DNA from: Candidatus Polarisedimenticola svalbardensis
GTDB lineage: Bacteria; Acidobacteriota; Polarisedimenticolia; Polarisedimenticolales; Polarisedimenticolaceae
Reading direction: 5' to 3'
Length of the DNA: 52,654 nt
Assembly: GCA_014764515.1 (NCBI GenBank)
Contig: JACXWD010000020.1
Coordinates: 1 to 52,654 of the forward strand
Below are positions 23,384 to 33,016 of this stretch, piece by piece (position 1 is the stretch's first letter; every line of letters begins with the position of its first letter). Both the position numbers and the translations under genes were made by a program. The notes under the pieces are model-generated. The model saw only the letters and a list, made by a program, of their open reading frames with translations. It was not told where the DNA came from and searched no databases.

Positions 23384-25045
23384 TTACTTGCCGGGGCACT
23401 GTGCCGCGATGGCGGGATCGATCCCCTTATCGCCATAGGCACTGTCGAACTTCGAGGCGAAATCGTTGGCGAGCTTTTTCGCCCTCGTCTCGTAGTCGTT
23501 TTTGTCCTTCCATGTGTTCTTCGGTACGAGCACATCGGACGGAACGTTGGGGCATGAATTCGGAACGCTGACATGGAACAGCGGATCGTAGGTGTACTCG
23601 ACATTCTCGAGATCGCCATTGAGCGCCGCTTGCACGATCGAGCGGGTCAGCGTGATGTCCATGCGCTTGCCTTCGCCGTAGGCGCCGCCGCTCCAGCCGG
23701 TGTTCACCAGGTACACGCTGGCTCCGTGACCCTCCATCATCGTACCCAGCAGCTTGGCATAAACTTCAGGTTGCCTGGGCATGAACGGCGCTCCGAAGAA
23801 CCGGGAGAAGGTCGACACCGGCTCGGTCACGCCGGTCTCGGTGCCGGCCAGCTTGCTGGTATAGCCCATCAGGAACCAGAGCATCGCCTGGTTGGAATCC
23901 AGCCGGGACACCGGGGGCAGAACACCGTTCGCATCGGCAGTCAGGAACAGGATCGTCTTCGGGTGGCCGCCGACAGGGGGGGTCTTGATGTTGCTCAGGG
24001 AGGCCAGCGGGTAGCTGCCCCGGGAGTTGGGCGTCAACCGTTCGTCGTCGACGTCGAATTCGCCGTCGGGGTACATCATGCAGTTTTCGATGATGGCGCC
24101 GTGTTCGAACGGGTCGGCCTTCTTGAAGACCGCGTTGTAGATTTCCTCTTCCTTGACCGGATGGAGATTGATCAGCTTGGCGTAACAGCCGCCTTCGAAG
24201 TTGGCGATGCCGTCACCGGACCAGCCGTGCTCGTCATCGCCCAGCAGGGCGCGGGATGCATCGGCCGACAGGCTGGTCTTGCCTGTTCCCGAAAGGCCGA
24301 GCAGGAGCGCGGTGTCTCCGTTCTTGCCTTCGTTGGCCGAGCAGTGCAGCGGCAGGATGCCTTCGGCGGGCAGGAGGTGGTTCATGACGGTAAACAGCAT
24401 TTTCTTCATGCTGCCGCAATATGCCGACCCGAACACGATTCCCAGGCGCTGGTCGAAGTCGGCCACGATCGCCATGTTGGAGGTGTTGCCGGCCGGCGTT
24501 TTCCGCATGCGTCCGTCGTAGCGGCTCCGTTCCAGTTTGTCGTAAGGCAGGCAGAGGAGCTTGAACCCGTGTCCGGCGAAACAGCTCTTATCCATGTCGG
24601 CAGGGACTTCACGGAACATGTTGTTGCAGAATAATGTGTGCAATGCGCGATCGGTAACCAGCTGTACCGGCAGTGCGTATTTGGAATCGGCGCCGACAAC
24701 GTATTCCGACTGGTAGATCTTGTCCTTGCGGGCCAGAACTTCCAGGGCGTCATCCCAGATCATTTTGAATGTTTCAGGGTCCATCGGGATGCAGTTGGGA
24801 GAGGTCCAGTCGATATCCGCCTCCGATTCGGGGCGTCGGACCATGTAGGTATCCTTGGGGCTCCGGCCGGTTGACTCCGGCGGAGTCCAGGTCGCCACGG
24901 CGCCGCACGCCGATTCAATCGCCTCGTTGTTTTCGATGATGTCCCGAACCAGTTCCCGACGACTGAGGTTCCGAAGCACCTGGGGATGGCGGTCAGCCAT
25001 TTGTTGGAGATCCTGGGTGAGTTCCATCTCTTCCGTCAGCTCCAT
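23384..25045 (-). CDS. pckA: phosphoenolpyruvate carboxykinase (ATP)
   Basis: A 553-residue enzyme, the expected size (E. coli about 540). The P-loop GLSGTGKTSLSAD lies near 255; substrate and metal sites are in RSRYDGRM, GSAYCGSMKKMLFTVMNHLL, HGWSGDGIANFEGGCYAK and NTGWSGGAYGEGKRM. It converts oxaloacetate and ATP to PEP and CO2, the entry to gluconeogenesis; a GTP-type enzyme would not have this P-loop. Monocistronic, with a strong terminator directly downstream. Confidence 0.96.
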   Translation of the reverse strand: MELTEEMELTQDLQQMADRHPQVLRNLSRRELVRDIIENNEAIESACGAVATWTPPESTGRSPKDTYMVRRPESEADIDWTSPNCIPMDPETFKMIWDDALEVLARKDKIYQSEYVVGADSKYALPVQLVTDRALHTLFCNNMFREVPADMDKSCFAGHGFKLLCLPYDKLERSRYDGRMRKTPAGNTSNMAIVADFDQRLGIVFGSAYCGSMKKMLFTVMNHLLPAEGILPLHCSANEGKNGDTALLLGLSGTGKTSLSADASRALLGDDEHGWSGDGIANFEGGCYAKLINLHPVKEEEIYNAVFKKADPFEHGAIIENCMMYPDGEFDVDDERLTPNSRGSYPLASLSNIKTPPVGGHPKTILFLTADANGVLPPVSRLDSNQAMLWFLMGYTSKLAGTETGVTEPVSTFSRFFGAPFMPRQPEVYAKLLGTMMEGHGASVYLVNTGWSGGAYGEGKRMDITLTRSIVQAALNGDLENVEYTYDPLFHVSVPNSCPNVPSDVLVPKNTWKDKNDYETRAKKLANDFASKFDSAYGDKGIDPAIAAQCPGK

Positions 25046-25286
25046 AGCGTTTCTCCCATTCTTTCAAGCCGCTCACTATGAGCAGCCGAACCGAAGCACC
25101 GGGTTGGCGGGATCCACCTGGATACCCGCGCGAGGCGCATTTCCGCTGGTTCCGTAACAAGCAGTATGCGCCTACCCCGACACTCTCTCCAGATGGGAAT
25201 CTTGAGGGGTTTCGTCCATAATGTTAGCGTATTTTTTGTTGAGCCGCGCCCCCACCGCGGAGTCACCGCCAGGATCGGAGGTCAAG

Positions 25287-26147
25287 ATGAAATTCACCCG
25301 AATAGCAGCCTATTTGGTCCTCGCGACGGCACTGGCCGGTTGCGGTGGCGGAGCCGCTGACAGCGACGCCGCCCTCGAGATGATGTTGTCCGAGGAGATC
25401 GCGTTCGGGCAGCGCTCGGTCTCCGAAGGAACCAGAGCCGCATTCCTCGCCTACCTGGCCGATGACTCCATCGTTTTTCAACCTGATCCGGCCGACGGCA
25501 AGACGGTCCAGATGGAGTCACAGGACAACGGCGCCCTGACTTGGGATCCTGTGTATGCCGAGATTTCCGCCGACGGCACACTCGGGTACACCACCGGCCC
25601 CTGGACCTACGAAGGCGACGAATTGGCCGACCGCATACAGATCCACGGGCATTACGTTTCCATCTGGGAGATCCAGCCCGACGGCGCCTGGAAAGTCATC
25701 CTGGACATCGGCAACACTTATCCGGATCCGTTTCCGGCGGACGGTGTGGTGGAAAAACGTGTGGCCGAGGATCCGGTCGAAGGGGCCGATGCGGCAACCG
25801 GCCGCAACGAACTGCTGATGCTGGACCGGGCTCTGTCCAACGCCCCGGACCGTATCGACTCCCTGCTGGCGGCAACGGATACGGACGTGCGGATATACCG
25901 CAACGGCGAGCGGCCGACACGTGGCCGGGAAGCGGCACTGGATCTGCTGGGACTGATCCTGACCGGCGCCCCGGAACCTCAGGAATCGATCCGATGGGAG
26001 CCGCTGGACGCCGGTGTGGCCGGATCGGGAGACCTGGGCTACACCTACGGGCGGGCGGGCGTTTCCGAAGACAGCACCAGCTACGCCAGGATCTGGAGGC
26101 GCCGCCCCGGTGGCGAGTGGAAGATCGTTCTGGACGTAGTGATTTGA
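25287..26147 (+). CDS. lipoprotein with two SnoaL/NTF2-like domains
   Basis: A 286-residue lipoprotein. ATG 25287 has GGAGGT upstream; signal peptide with lipobox LAGC (Cys19). Two domains of similar pattern follow: residues 30-150 (DSIVFQPDPADG, LGYTTGPWTYEG, ISIWEIQPDGAWKVILDIG-like end) and 165-286 (VRIYRNGERPTRG, LGYTYGRAGV, IWRRRPGGEWKIVLDV). The ending (W-x-P-G-x-W-K-I-x-x-D) is typical of DUF4440/SnoaL-like NTF2 folds, so this looks like an internal duplication. The ligand is unknown. Located at the cell envelope and followed 40 bp later by another lipoprotein. Confidence 0.75.
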   Translation: MKFTRIAAYLVLATALAGCGGGAADSDAALEMMLSEEIAFGQRSVSEGTRAAFLAYLADDSIVFQPDPADGKTVQMESQDNGALTWDPVYAEISADGTLGYTTGPWTYEGDELADRIQIHGHYVSIWEIQPDGAWKVILDIGNTYPDPFPADGVVEKRVAEDPVEGADAATGRNELLMLDRALSNAPDRIDSLLAATDTDVRIYRNGERPTRGREAALDLLGLILTGAPEPQESIRWEPLDAGVAGSGDLGYTYGRAGVSEDSTSYARIWRRRPGGEWKIVLDVVI

Positions 26148-26187
26148 GTCCCTATAATCAGTCCTTTCCAAACGATGGAGTATTGAG

Positions 26188-27252
26188 ATGATGCGACTGA
26201 ATCCGAGAGTGCTTCCGATCCTGTTCCTGCTGACGGCGCTCCTGCTGATCACCGGTTGCGGGGAGACCTCGGAAACCGCCACCCCTGCCCTCGAAGGCGA
26301 AAACCACCTGAAGAACATCCGGCAACTCACTTTCGGAGGCGAGAACGCCGAAGCGTACTGGGCCGCCGACGGCAAGGAGCTGATCTTTCAGGCCAAGGTG
26401 GAAGAGATGGAGTGCGACCAGATCTTCATCATGAACGTGGAAGACGGAAGCGTCCGTCCTGTTTCAAGCGGCGAAGGAGTCACCACCTGCTCGTACTTCT
26501 TCCCGGCCGGAGACCGTGTGCTGTATGCCTCGACCCACCTGGAGTCGCCTGATTGCCCCGTTCCGCCGGATCAGTCCCAGGGGTACGTCTGGAAGCTCTA
26601 CGACGGTTTCGACATCTTCACCGCCGATCCCGACGGCGGCAACAGCATCCGCCTGACCGAGACCCCGGGCTACGACGCCGAAGCAACCATTTCAGTGGAC
26701 GGATCCAAAATCATCTTCACTTCGGTTCGGGACGGTGATCTGGATCTGTACACCATGAACCCCGACGGCTCCGATGTCACCCGGATCACCACCGAGCTGG
26801 GATACGACGGCGGCGCCTTCTTCAACCGCGAGGGCACCCGCATCGTGTGGCGAGCCTCCCGGCCGAAAACCGACGAAGAGGTTGCGGATTACAATAACCT
26901 GCTGGCCAGGGACGAGATCCGTCCCATGGCGCTTGAGGTGTTCACCGCCGATGTGGACGGCTCCAATGTCATCCAGGTCACTCATGAAGGGGCCGCCAGC
27001 TTCGGTCCGTACTTCCTGCCCGACGGGGAGAGAATCATTTTCTGCTCCAACCTGGCCGACGGACATGGCCGAAATTTCGACCTGTTCGTAATCAACAGCG
27101 ACGGCACCGGCCTGGAGCAGGTCACGTTCAATGAGACTTTCGACGGGTTCCCGATGTTCAGCCCCGACGGCAGGTATCTGGTATTCGCCAGCAATCGCAA
27201 CAACGCCAGCGAGGGCGAGACCAATATTTTCATCGCCGAGTGGGTCGACTGA
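26188..27252 (+). CDS. TolB-like WD40/PD40 beta-propeller lipoprotein
   Basis: A 354-residue lipoprotein with lipobox ITGC (Cys24). About five to six PD40-type blades follow, each with a pattern such as ISVDGSKIIFTSVRDGD, DLYTMNPDGSDVTRIT, FLPDGERIIFCSN and FSPDGRYLVFASNR. PD40 propellers occur in TolB and in many surface or peptidase-associated proteins, and mostly bind other proteins. No Pal or Tol genes are near, so this is not the TolB of the Tol-Pal system. A function cannot be given. The aldolase starts 28 bp downstream. Confidence 0.87.
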   Translation: MMRLNPRVLPILFLLTALLLITGCGETSETATPALEGENHLKNIRQLTFGGENAEAYWAADGKELIFQAKVEEMECDQIFIMNVEDGSVRPVSSGEGVTTCSYFFPAGDRVLYASTHLESPDCPVPPDQSQGYVWKLYDGFDIFTADPDGGNSIRLTETPGYDAEATISVDGSKIIFTSVRDGDLDLYTMNPDGSDVTRITTELGYDGGAFFNREGTRIVWRASRPKTDEEVADYNNLLARDEIRPMALEVFTADVDGSNVIQVTHEGAASFGPYFLPDGERIIFCSNLADGHGRNFDLFVINSDGTGLEQVTFNETFDGFPMFSPDGRYLVFASNRNNASEGETNIFIAEWVD

Positions 27253-27279
27253 CCGACTCGAAGCCTAAAGGAGCGCACC

Positions 27280-28311
<1,032 letters not shown>

Positions 28312-28314
28312 TTT

Positions 28315-28412
28315 AATGGGGACATTGCACATTATCTTTTAATTCTTCTTTGTTCTAGAAGGATTCCACCTTCAAACACAAGAATTGAAAGATAACGTGC
28401 AATGTCCCCATT
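28315..28412. repeat. long imperfect inverted repeat, REP/MITE-like
   Basis: A 32-bp left arm (28315-28346, starting AATGGGGACATTGCAC) matches the complement of the right arm (28381-28412) at 30 of 32 positions, with 34 bp between. A small inner hairpin GAAGG/CCTTC lies in the loop. The element fills nearly the whole gap between the convergent aldolase and peptidase genes, and is AT-richer than its surroundings. GGGGACA-type palindromes are known as REP-like elements mobilised by Y1 (RAYT) transposases in several phyla. No transposase is in the window. It could also end transcription from both sides. Confidence 0.75.
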
Positions 28413-28415
28413 TTC

Positions 28416-31400
28416 TCATCTCGCCTTGAGAACCACTTCCGCTTCGTGGCGTTCACCGTCACGAAGCCATGCCAGGGCAACCGTGTCTCCCGGCTTGAGG
28501 GTTTTCAGGATTCCGGACAGGCCTTTCAGGCCGTCCACACTCTCTCCGGCCAGCTCCACAAGTATGTCCCCTTCCTGCAGCCCGGCCGCCGCCGCCGGCG
28601 AGCCGGGTACGGTGCCGGTTACCCGCAGACCTTCCCCTTCCCAGGTAAAATCGGGGACCGTGCCCAGGCTGACCCTCCGGCCCGAGGGCGGCGCAGGCTT
28701 CGCCAGCCGGTCCTTCCCGGCCGCACCTTGAAGCTGGGACGTCATCGGGGTCTCCCGGGCGGCCAGGTACTCCACGAACTCCTTGATGAAAGCGGCCGCC
28801 TTGACCATACCGGCGTAATCCAGTTTCTCCGGATCGTCTCCGGCCCGGTGGTAATCGAGATGAGGACCCGAGAAGAACTGCACCGCCGGCACGCCTGCCT
28901 CGAGGAACGGCTTCTGGTCCGATGCACCAAGATCATCGGTAACCGATTTTGCCTTCACGCCGGTGACGTAGTCGGCGCCGAACACGATATGGCGCCACTC
29001 ATCAGCGGAGCCGGCGCCCAGCACCAGCACCGGGCGGCCCTCCAGCCGGCCTACCGTATCGATGTTCAGAACGCCGATGATCTTGTTCACCGGCCACTTC
29101 GCCGGGTTCCTGACATATTCCATGGAACCCTGCAGTCCGGATTCTTCTCCGCTGACCGCCAGGAACAGGATTGTCCGCTCCGGCCGAGGGCCGGCCGCCA
29201 CAACACGTGCCAACTCCAGCATCACCGCCACACCGCTGGCGTTGTCATCGGCTCCGTTGTAGATCTGGCCCTGGTCATCCACGTGGCCCATGGGCCAACC
29301 CCGACCCAGGTGATCGTAATGTGCCACGACCACCACCGATTCCCCGTCATATTTCGGATTGCCGCCAGGCAGGGCCCCCAGCAGGTTCACCTGGCCGGTT
29401 GCAACGGCGTCCGGACCGCATTTTGCGGTCCATGGCATGCGATAGCTGCCGGACCCGGCTCCCGGCATCAGGCCCAGGGTCCCGAACCGGGATTCTATGT
29501 ACGCCGCCGCCTGCTCAAGGCCGGGAGAACCGCAGCCACGCCCCTCGAGCTCGTCTGCCGCCAGAAGTTCCACATGCTCCCGCATCGCCTTCTCCGAGAA
29601 GACCGGCGGCAGCGTTGCCAGCGCCTGCCGTGCCGGCCGGGCGCCGGCTTCCGGCCGTTCGCCCCCGGGATCACCGGTCACGGCATCCATGGGAGAGCCG
29701 ACGGCGGACCAGGATCCCTTGTACATGTTGGACGGCTCGTCGCCTTCGAATCCGAGGTAGCCGTACTTGCCGTAATGGGGAAGCTTGCGTCCGAGGCCGG
29801 GCATCGCCGCCACGTTGTCGGCTCCGAGAAACGCCACCGCCATATCCGGATTGGCCGGGTTTCCCATCGCAACCACCACCGACCGGTCGGAGCGGCTCAG
29901 CCGGTCGTCACCATGGACGAGGCCGTCCACCGCCAGATCAGCCCCGTACATCCCCACACCGTCGGAAACGGCAGGCAGGAACCGGTTGTCCCAACCGAGC
30001 ACCCAGACCGCGCGGTCCACCGGGATCCCGTCCAGGTCCGTGTCCAGAACGGTGTCAACCGATCCTCCCTGTGAACCACTCCAGGACTCGGCCAACTCCC
30101 GGTACCCCTTGAGTACGGCAGGGGAAGCGCCGGAGGGCAGAACCAGGGTGACCTGCTCCGCCCCGAACGCCTGGCCCAGGGAGGGCGGTATTTCCCGGCG
30201 GTCCAGTCGACGGAACAGGTCGAACTCCGGATCAACCTGGACTCGAACCGGCGTCCCGGAAAGCGGGATGGTCTGATCCAGCACCTTGCCGGACATCGCC
30301 AGGTTGACCAGGACCGCCTGGTCACTGCCTTCAATCGTGATCGCCACCGGAACCAGGAGGGGGAAAGGCTCCCCGTCCTGAATCTGCCGCAGCACCAGGT
30401 GAAGGCCGCTGCCGCCGATGCTGGAGGCCTCGGCCGATTCGATGGCCAGGACCGGCGCACCGGTGCGGCGAACCCAGGCATCAAAGAACGAACCCATATC
30501 CCGGCCGGCCGCCCCCTCAAACGCCGTCTGCACATCCTCGAATGAAGCACGCCGGAAAGCATTGTCCTTGTAAAGCTTGCGCAGCCCGGCGGTGAACGTA
30601 TCGTCTCCCAGTTCCATCCGGAGCATATGGAACATCATCGCCGTCTTGCCGTAGCCTACCGCCTGGGTCGCCCCTGAATGTCGCGACCGGAAGGCGGTCA
30701 GCGGGAAGTCTTCATCGCCGCTGACGTAATCGGCATATTTCTGCAGCTGATCCCGTCGATAAGCCGCCCCCTGGCCGCGCTGTTCCTTGATCAGGTGGTC
30801 GGCCAGGTAGGCGGTCAGCCCTTCACACCAGTTGCCTGTCTCGTATTCCACGAACACACCGTTGCCCCACCAGTTGTGGAGTATTTCGTGGGGATAGGAC
30901 GAGTGCAGTATGAACGGGAACCGGATGATCTTCGGCCCCAGGAGGGTGAACGACGGCATGCCGTATCCGGTCTCCCAGAAGTTCTCCACCAGGGCGAATT
31001 TCTCGTAGGGATAGCGACCCAGAAGTACGCGGTACATTTCAAGGTAGGACGCCGTGGTGTCCAGGTACTTCCTGGCCAGCGCCTCGTCAGGCGTACGGAG
31101 GTAGGCGTAGGTCGCCACACTGCCGGCCTGATCTTCGTAAACGGTAAACGGACCGGCGCAGATGTGGATCTCGTCTACCGGGCTGTCGGACTCCCAGTGG
31201 ACCCTGTCCGACTCGTCCGCGATTCTTGTCCCCTCGGACAGTACGTTCCATCCGGCAGGTTTGGTCACTTCCAGCCCGAAAGTCACCATGTCGTATCCGA
31301 ACCATGGGTACCAGTAGGTCGATCCCGAAAGGAACACGCCGTCTTCCTGGATTGTGCCCGGGGTCTGGGAGAACGACTGGGCGTATTCCTCCCCGCTCTC

Positions 31401-31826
31401 CTCCAGGGGGTGATGGATCACACCGCCATAGCTCAACCGGATGACCGCGGGGAGTGCGCCTCCTGCTTCCGCCGTCAGGCGGTAGACCGATACCTGGTCC
31501 GATTCCGGAACTTCCTGGTTCTTCTCGTCCAGGCCGAAGGCGGCCGGGTCCGGCGGACCGGGAACCGCCTCCAGCACCACGCCTTCGGTGGCCGATTCGG
31601 GTGCCAGCCCCGAATGCAACAGGAACTGAATCCCGTCCGATGCCGACAGGACGTATCTTTCAGGGAGCGTAACCGTCTCGATCACCCCGAGGGTATGGCC
31701 TGCCGGATCCAGACGGACTTGTAGCTGATGGTGCACGGCATCCGCACCGTTCCCCCCGGCAAACGCCGGCGCACAAAGCGCCAAAAGGAGGGCTACTGGA
31801 ATCATGGCCAGGGTGCGGGGTTTCAT
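28416..31826 (-). CDS. secreted M1 aminopeptidase-M28 peptidase-PDZ fusion
   Basis: About 1136 residues. ATG 31826 is chosen for AAGGAG 6 nt upstream and the signal peptide MKPRTLAMIPVALLLALC. First module: M1-type gluzincin with HEILH (His313, Glu314, His317), WWGN, and Glu335 18 residues later in NWCEGLTAYL; a beta-domain follows to about 550. Second module (about 740-1020): M28 peptidase with metal ligands in AHYDH (His836), NGADDNASG (Asp860), SGEESG (Glu894/895), DTVG (Asp923) and YHRAGDD (His993). Third: a C-terminal PDZ domain (about 1045-1136; GSPAAAAGLQEGDILVELAG). Two complete active sites in one polypeptide suggest stepwise peptide degradation in the periplasm or outside. Confidence 0.88.
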   Translation of the reverse strand: MKPRTLAMIPVALLLALCAPAFAGGNGADAVHHQLQVRLDPAGHTLGVIETVTLPERYVLSASDGIQFLLHSGLAPESATEGVVLEAVPGPPDPAAFGLDEKNQEVPESDQVSVYRLTAEAGGALPAVIRLSYGGVIHHPLEESGEEYAQSFSQTPGTIQEDGVFLSGSTYWYPWFGYDMVTFGLEVTKPAGWNVLSEGTRIADESDRVHWESDSPVDEIHICAGPFTVYEDQAGSVATYAYLRTPDEALARKYLDTTASYLEMYRVLLGRYPYEKFALVENFWETGYGMPSFTLLGPKIIRFPFILHSSYPHEILHNWWGNGVFVEYETGNWCEGLTAYLADHLIKEQRGQGAAYRRDQLQKYADYVSGDEDFPLTAFRSRHSGATQAVGYGKTAMMFHMLRMELGDDTFTAGLRKLYKDNAFRRASFEDVQTAFEGAAGRDMGSFFDAWVRRTGAPVLAIESAEASSIGGSGLHLVLRQIQDGEPFPLLVPVAITIEGSDQAVLVNLAMSGKVLDQTIPLSGTPVRVQVDPEFDLFRRLDRREIPPSLGQAFGAEQVTLVLPSGASPAVLKGYRELAESWSGSQGGSVDTVLDTDLDGIPVDRAVWVLGWDNRFLPAVSDGVGMYGADLAVDGLVHGDDRLSRSDRSVVVAMGNPANPDMAVAFLGADNVAAMPGLGRKLPHYGKYGYLGFEGDEPSNMYKGSWSAVGSPMDAVTGDPGGERPEAGARPARQALATLPPVFSEKAMREHVELLAADELEGRGCGSPGLEQAAAYIESRFGTLGLMPGAGSGSYRMPWTAKCGPDAVATGQVNLLGALPGGNPKYDGESVVVVAHYDHLGRGWPMGHVDDQGQIYNGADDNASGVAVMLELARVVAAGPRPERTILFLAVSGEESGLQGSMEYVRNPAKWPVNKIIGVLNIDTVGRLEGRPVLVLGAGSADEWRHIVFGADYVTGVKAKSVTDDLGASDQKPFLEAGVPAVQFFSGPHLDYHRAGDDPEKLDYAGMVKAAAFIKEFVEYLAARETPMTSQLQGAAGKDRLAKPAPPSGRRVSLGTVPDFTWEGEGLRVTGTVPGSPAAAAGLQEGDILVELAGESVDGLKGLSGILKTLKPGDTVALAWLRDGERHEAEVVLKAR

Positions 31827-31894
31827 CGGCATCTCCTTCCCAGGTGACGGAACGACTTGAATTGTGGCCGTTTCCCGCCATGTCGGCAAGTCGG

Positions 31895-31937
31895 TGTGAC
31901 CTGGATCACGGACAGGGACCATCCGTCGTACCATAAT
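31895..31937 (+). promoter_or_regulatory. CRP/FNR-family site with -10 box (class II arrangement)
   Basis: TGTGA-CCTGGA-TCACG (31895-31910) matches the CRP-type palindrome TGTGA-N6-TCACA except for the last base. A -10 box CATAAT lies at 31932-31937, placing the start near 31944 and the palindrome centre at about -41.5, the class II activator position. No clear -35 is present, as expected for an activated promoter. The GTGA/ATCAC core is shared by CRP, FNR and DNR-like regulators, so the regulator cannot be named. Confidence 0.55.
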
Positions 31938-31977
31938 CCTTCTATCGGATCCTGAATCGGATCACAGGAGAAACGCC

Positions 31978-32982
31978 GTGGAGAAAAGCACCAAACGGTT
32001 CATTTATGCAGCCCTGTTCTACCTGGCCGTCGGTGCGGTGGTCGGCTTGCTGCAGGCGATCAACCCGTACTGGGTCAACACCCTGAGGTTCTCCCACGCC
32101 CACCTGCTCCTCCTGGGCTTCATGGCCATGATGGTGTTCGGGATCGGATACTTCATCCTGCCCCGGTTCTCCTCCACCTCCCTGCTGTGGCCCGGCCTGG
32201 TCACAATCCATTTCTGGCTGGCCAACACCGGCCTGGTCGGCATGGTTCTTTTCAAACCGTTGGGCGTCGCCCTGATGTCCCCTCTTCTCACCGGCCTGTT
32301 TTACGCTGCGGCCGTAGCCCAGGTTCTTGGCATCTTCATGTTCTGCATCAACATGGCGGCCACACTGGCGACGGCGCCTGCACTTCCGACCAGCAAGACC
32401 GTGTCGGCACCGCCTGCCGGGACGTCGACGACGGCAACAGCGGCGCCTGCAGCGGCCAGACCGGCAGCAGCAGCGCCCCGTCTCACTCCGGATAGCCCGG
32501 TAGCCCACTGGGTTGACGGCAAGGAAGGCGCCAGGGAACTCCTCGTGGCCGCCGGACTCCGCCCCGTGGCCGACCCCCAGCACATGGAAATGGTACGAAA
32601 GATCGGGGTCACCCTCTCCCACGCCTGCATGAAACACGGCATGCCCCTGGACGATGTGGTGGCCCGGCTGTCGGCTCTGCCGGACAAGCCGTTCAACCCT
32701 TCACCTGCAGGCTCCCAGGGCCTGGCCATGGCGCCGGCCGGTGGAGGTTGCGGCGCACCTTCAGCGGCGCAGAATGCTGCCGCCGACATAACTCCGGACA
32801 CTCTTATCGGCGCCATGGTAGACGCCTATCCGGAGACCGCCCCGGTCCTTGAGCGACGGTTCGGATCCGGATGCTTCACCTGTCCCGGGTTCGCCACGGA
32901 AACCCTGACCCAGGGGGCGATGATGCACGGCGCCGACGTGAATCAACTGGTTTCGGAACTCAAGGCGGTCACCGGGAAGTAG
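31978..32982 (+). CDS. four-TM membrane protein with C-terminal DUF1858 domain
   Basis: A 334-residue protein, GTG start with AGGAGA 6 nt upstream. Residues 1-125 hold four membrane helices with SHAHLLLLGF in the second, a pattern like heme-binding helices of NnrS or the cbb3 oxidase large subunit. An Ala/Pro-rich linker (125-165) leads to a soluble part with two DUF1858-like halves, about 170-235 and 262-334; the second has GSGCFTCPGFATETL and HGADVNQLVSEL, typical of DUF1858 (ScdA-like). The CxxC suggests metal or redox chemistry. Together with the CRP/FNR-like site, a redox or NO-related role is plausible but inferred. Confidence 0.7.
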   Translation: MEKSTKRFIYAALFYLAVGAVVGLLQAINPYWVNTLRFSHAHLLLLGFMAMMVFGIGYFILPRFSSTSLLWPGLVTIHFWLANTGLVGMVLFKPLGVALMSPLLTGLFYAAAVAQVLGIFMFCINMAATLATAPALPTSKTVSAPPAGTSTTATAAPAAARPAAAAPRLTPDSPVAHWVDGKEGARELLVAAGLRPVADPQHMEMVRKIGVTLSHACMKHGMPLDDVVARLSALPDKPFNPSPAGSQGLAMAPAGGGCGAPSAAQNAAADITPDTLIGAMVDAYPETAPVLERRFGSGCFTCPGFATETLTQGAMMHGADVNQLVSELKAVTGK

Positions 32983-33016
32983 GCGGCACCGCCGGTTGGT
33001 GGGGTAAAGTGGGTGT

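Noticed and set aside
26188-27252. TolB of the Tol-Pal system
   Set aside because: Only PD40 blades and a lipobox are present; there is no TolB N-terminal domain and no tol or pal neighbours.
28446-30074. Open frame of 542 codons on the plus strand
   Set aside because: Antisense to the M28-PDZ part of the fusion peptidase and without protein-like composition.
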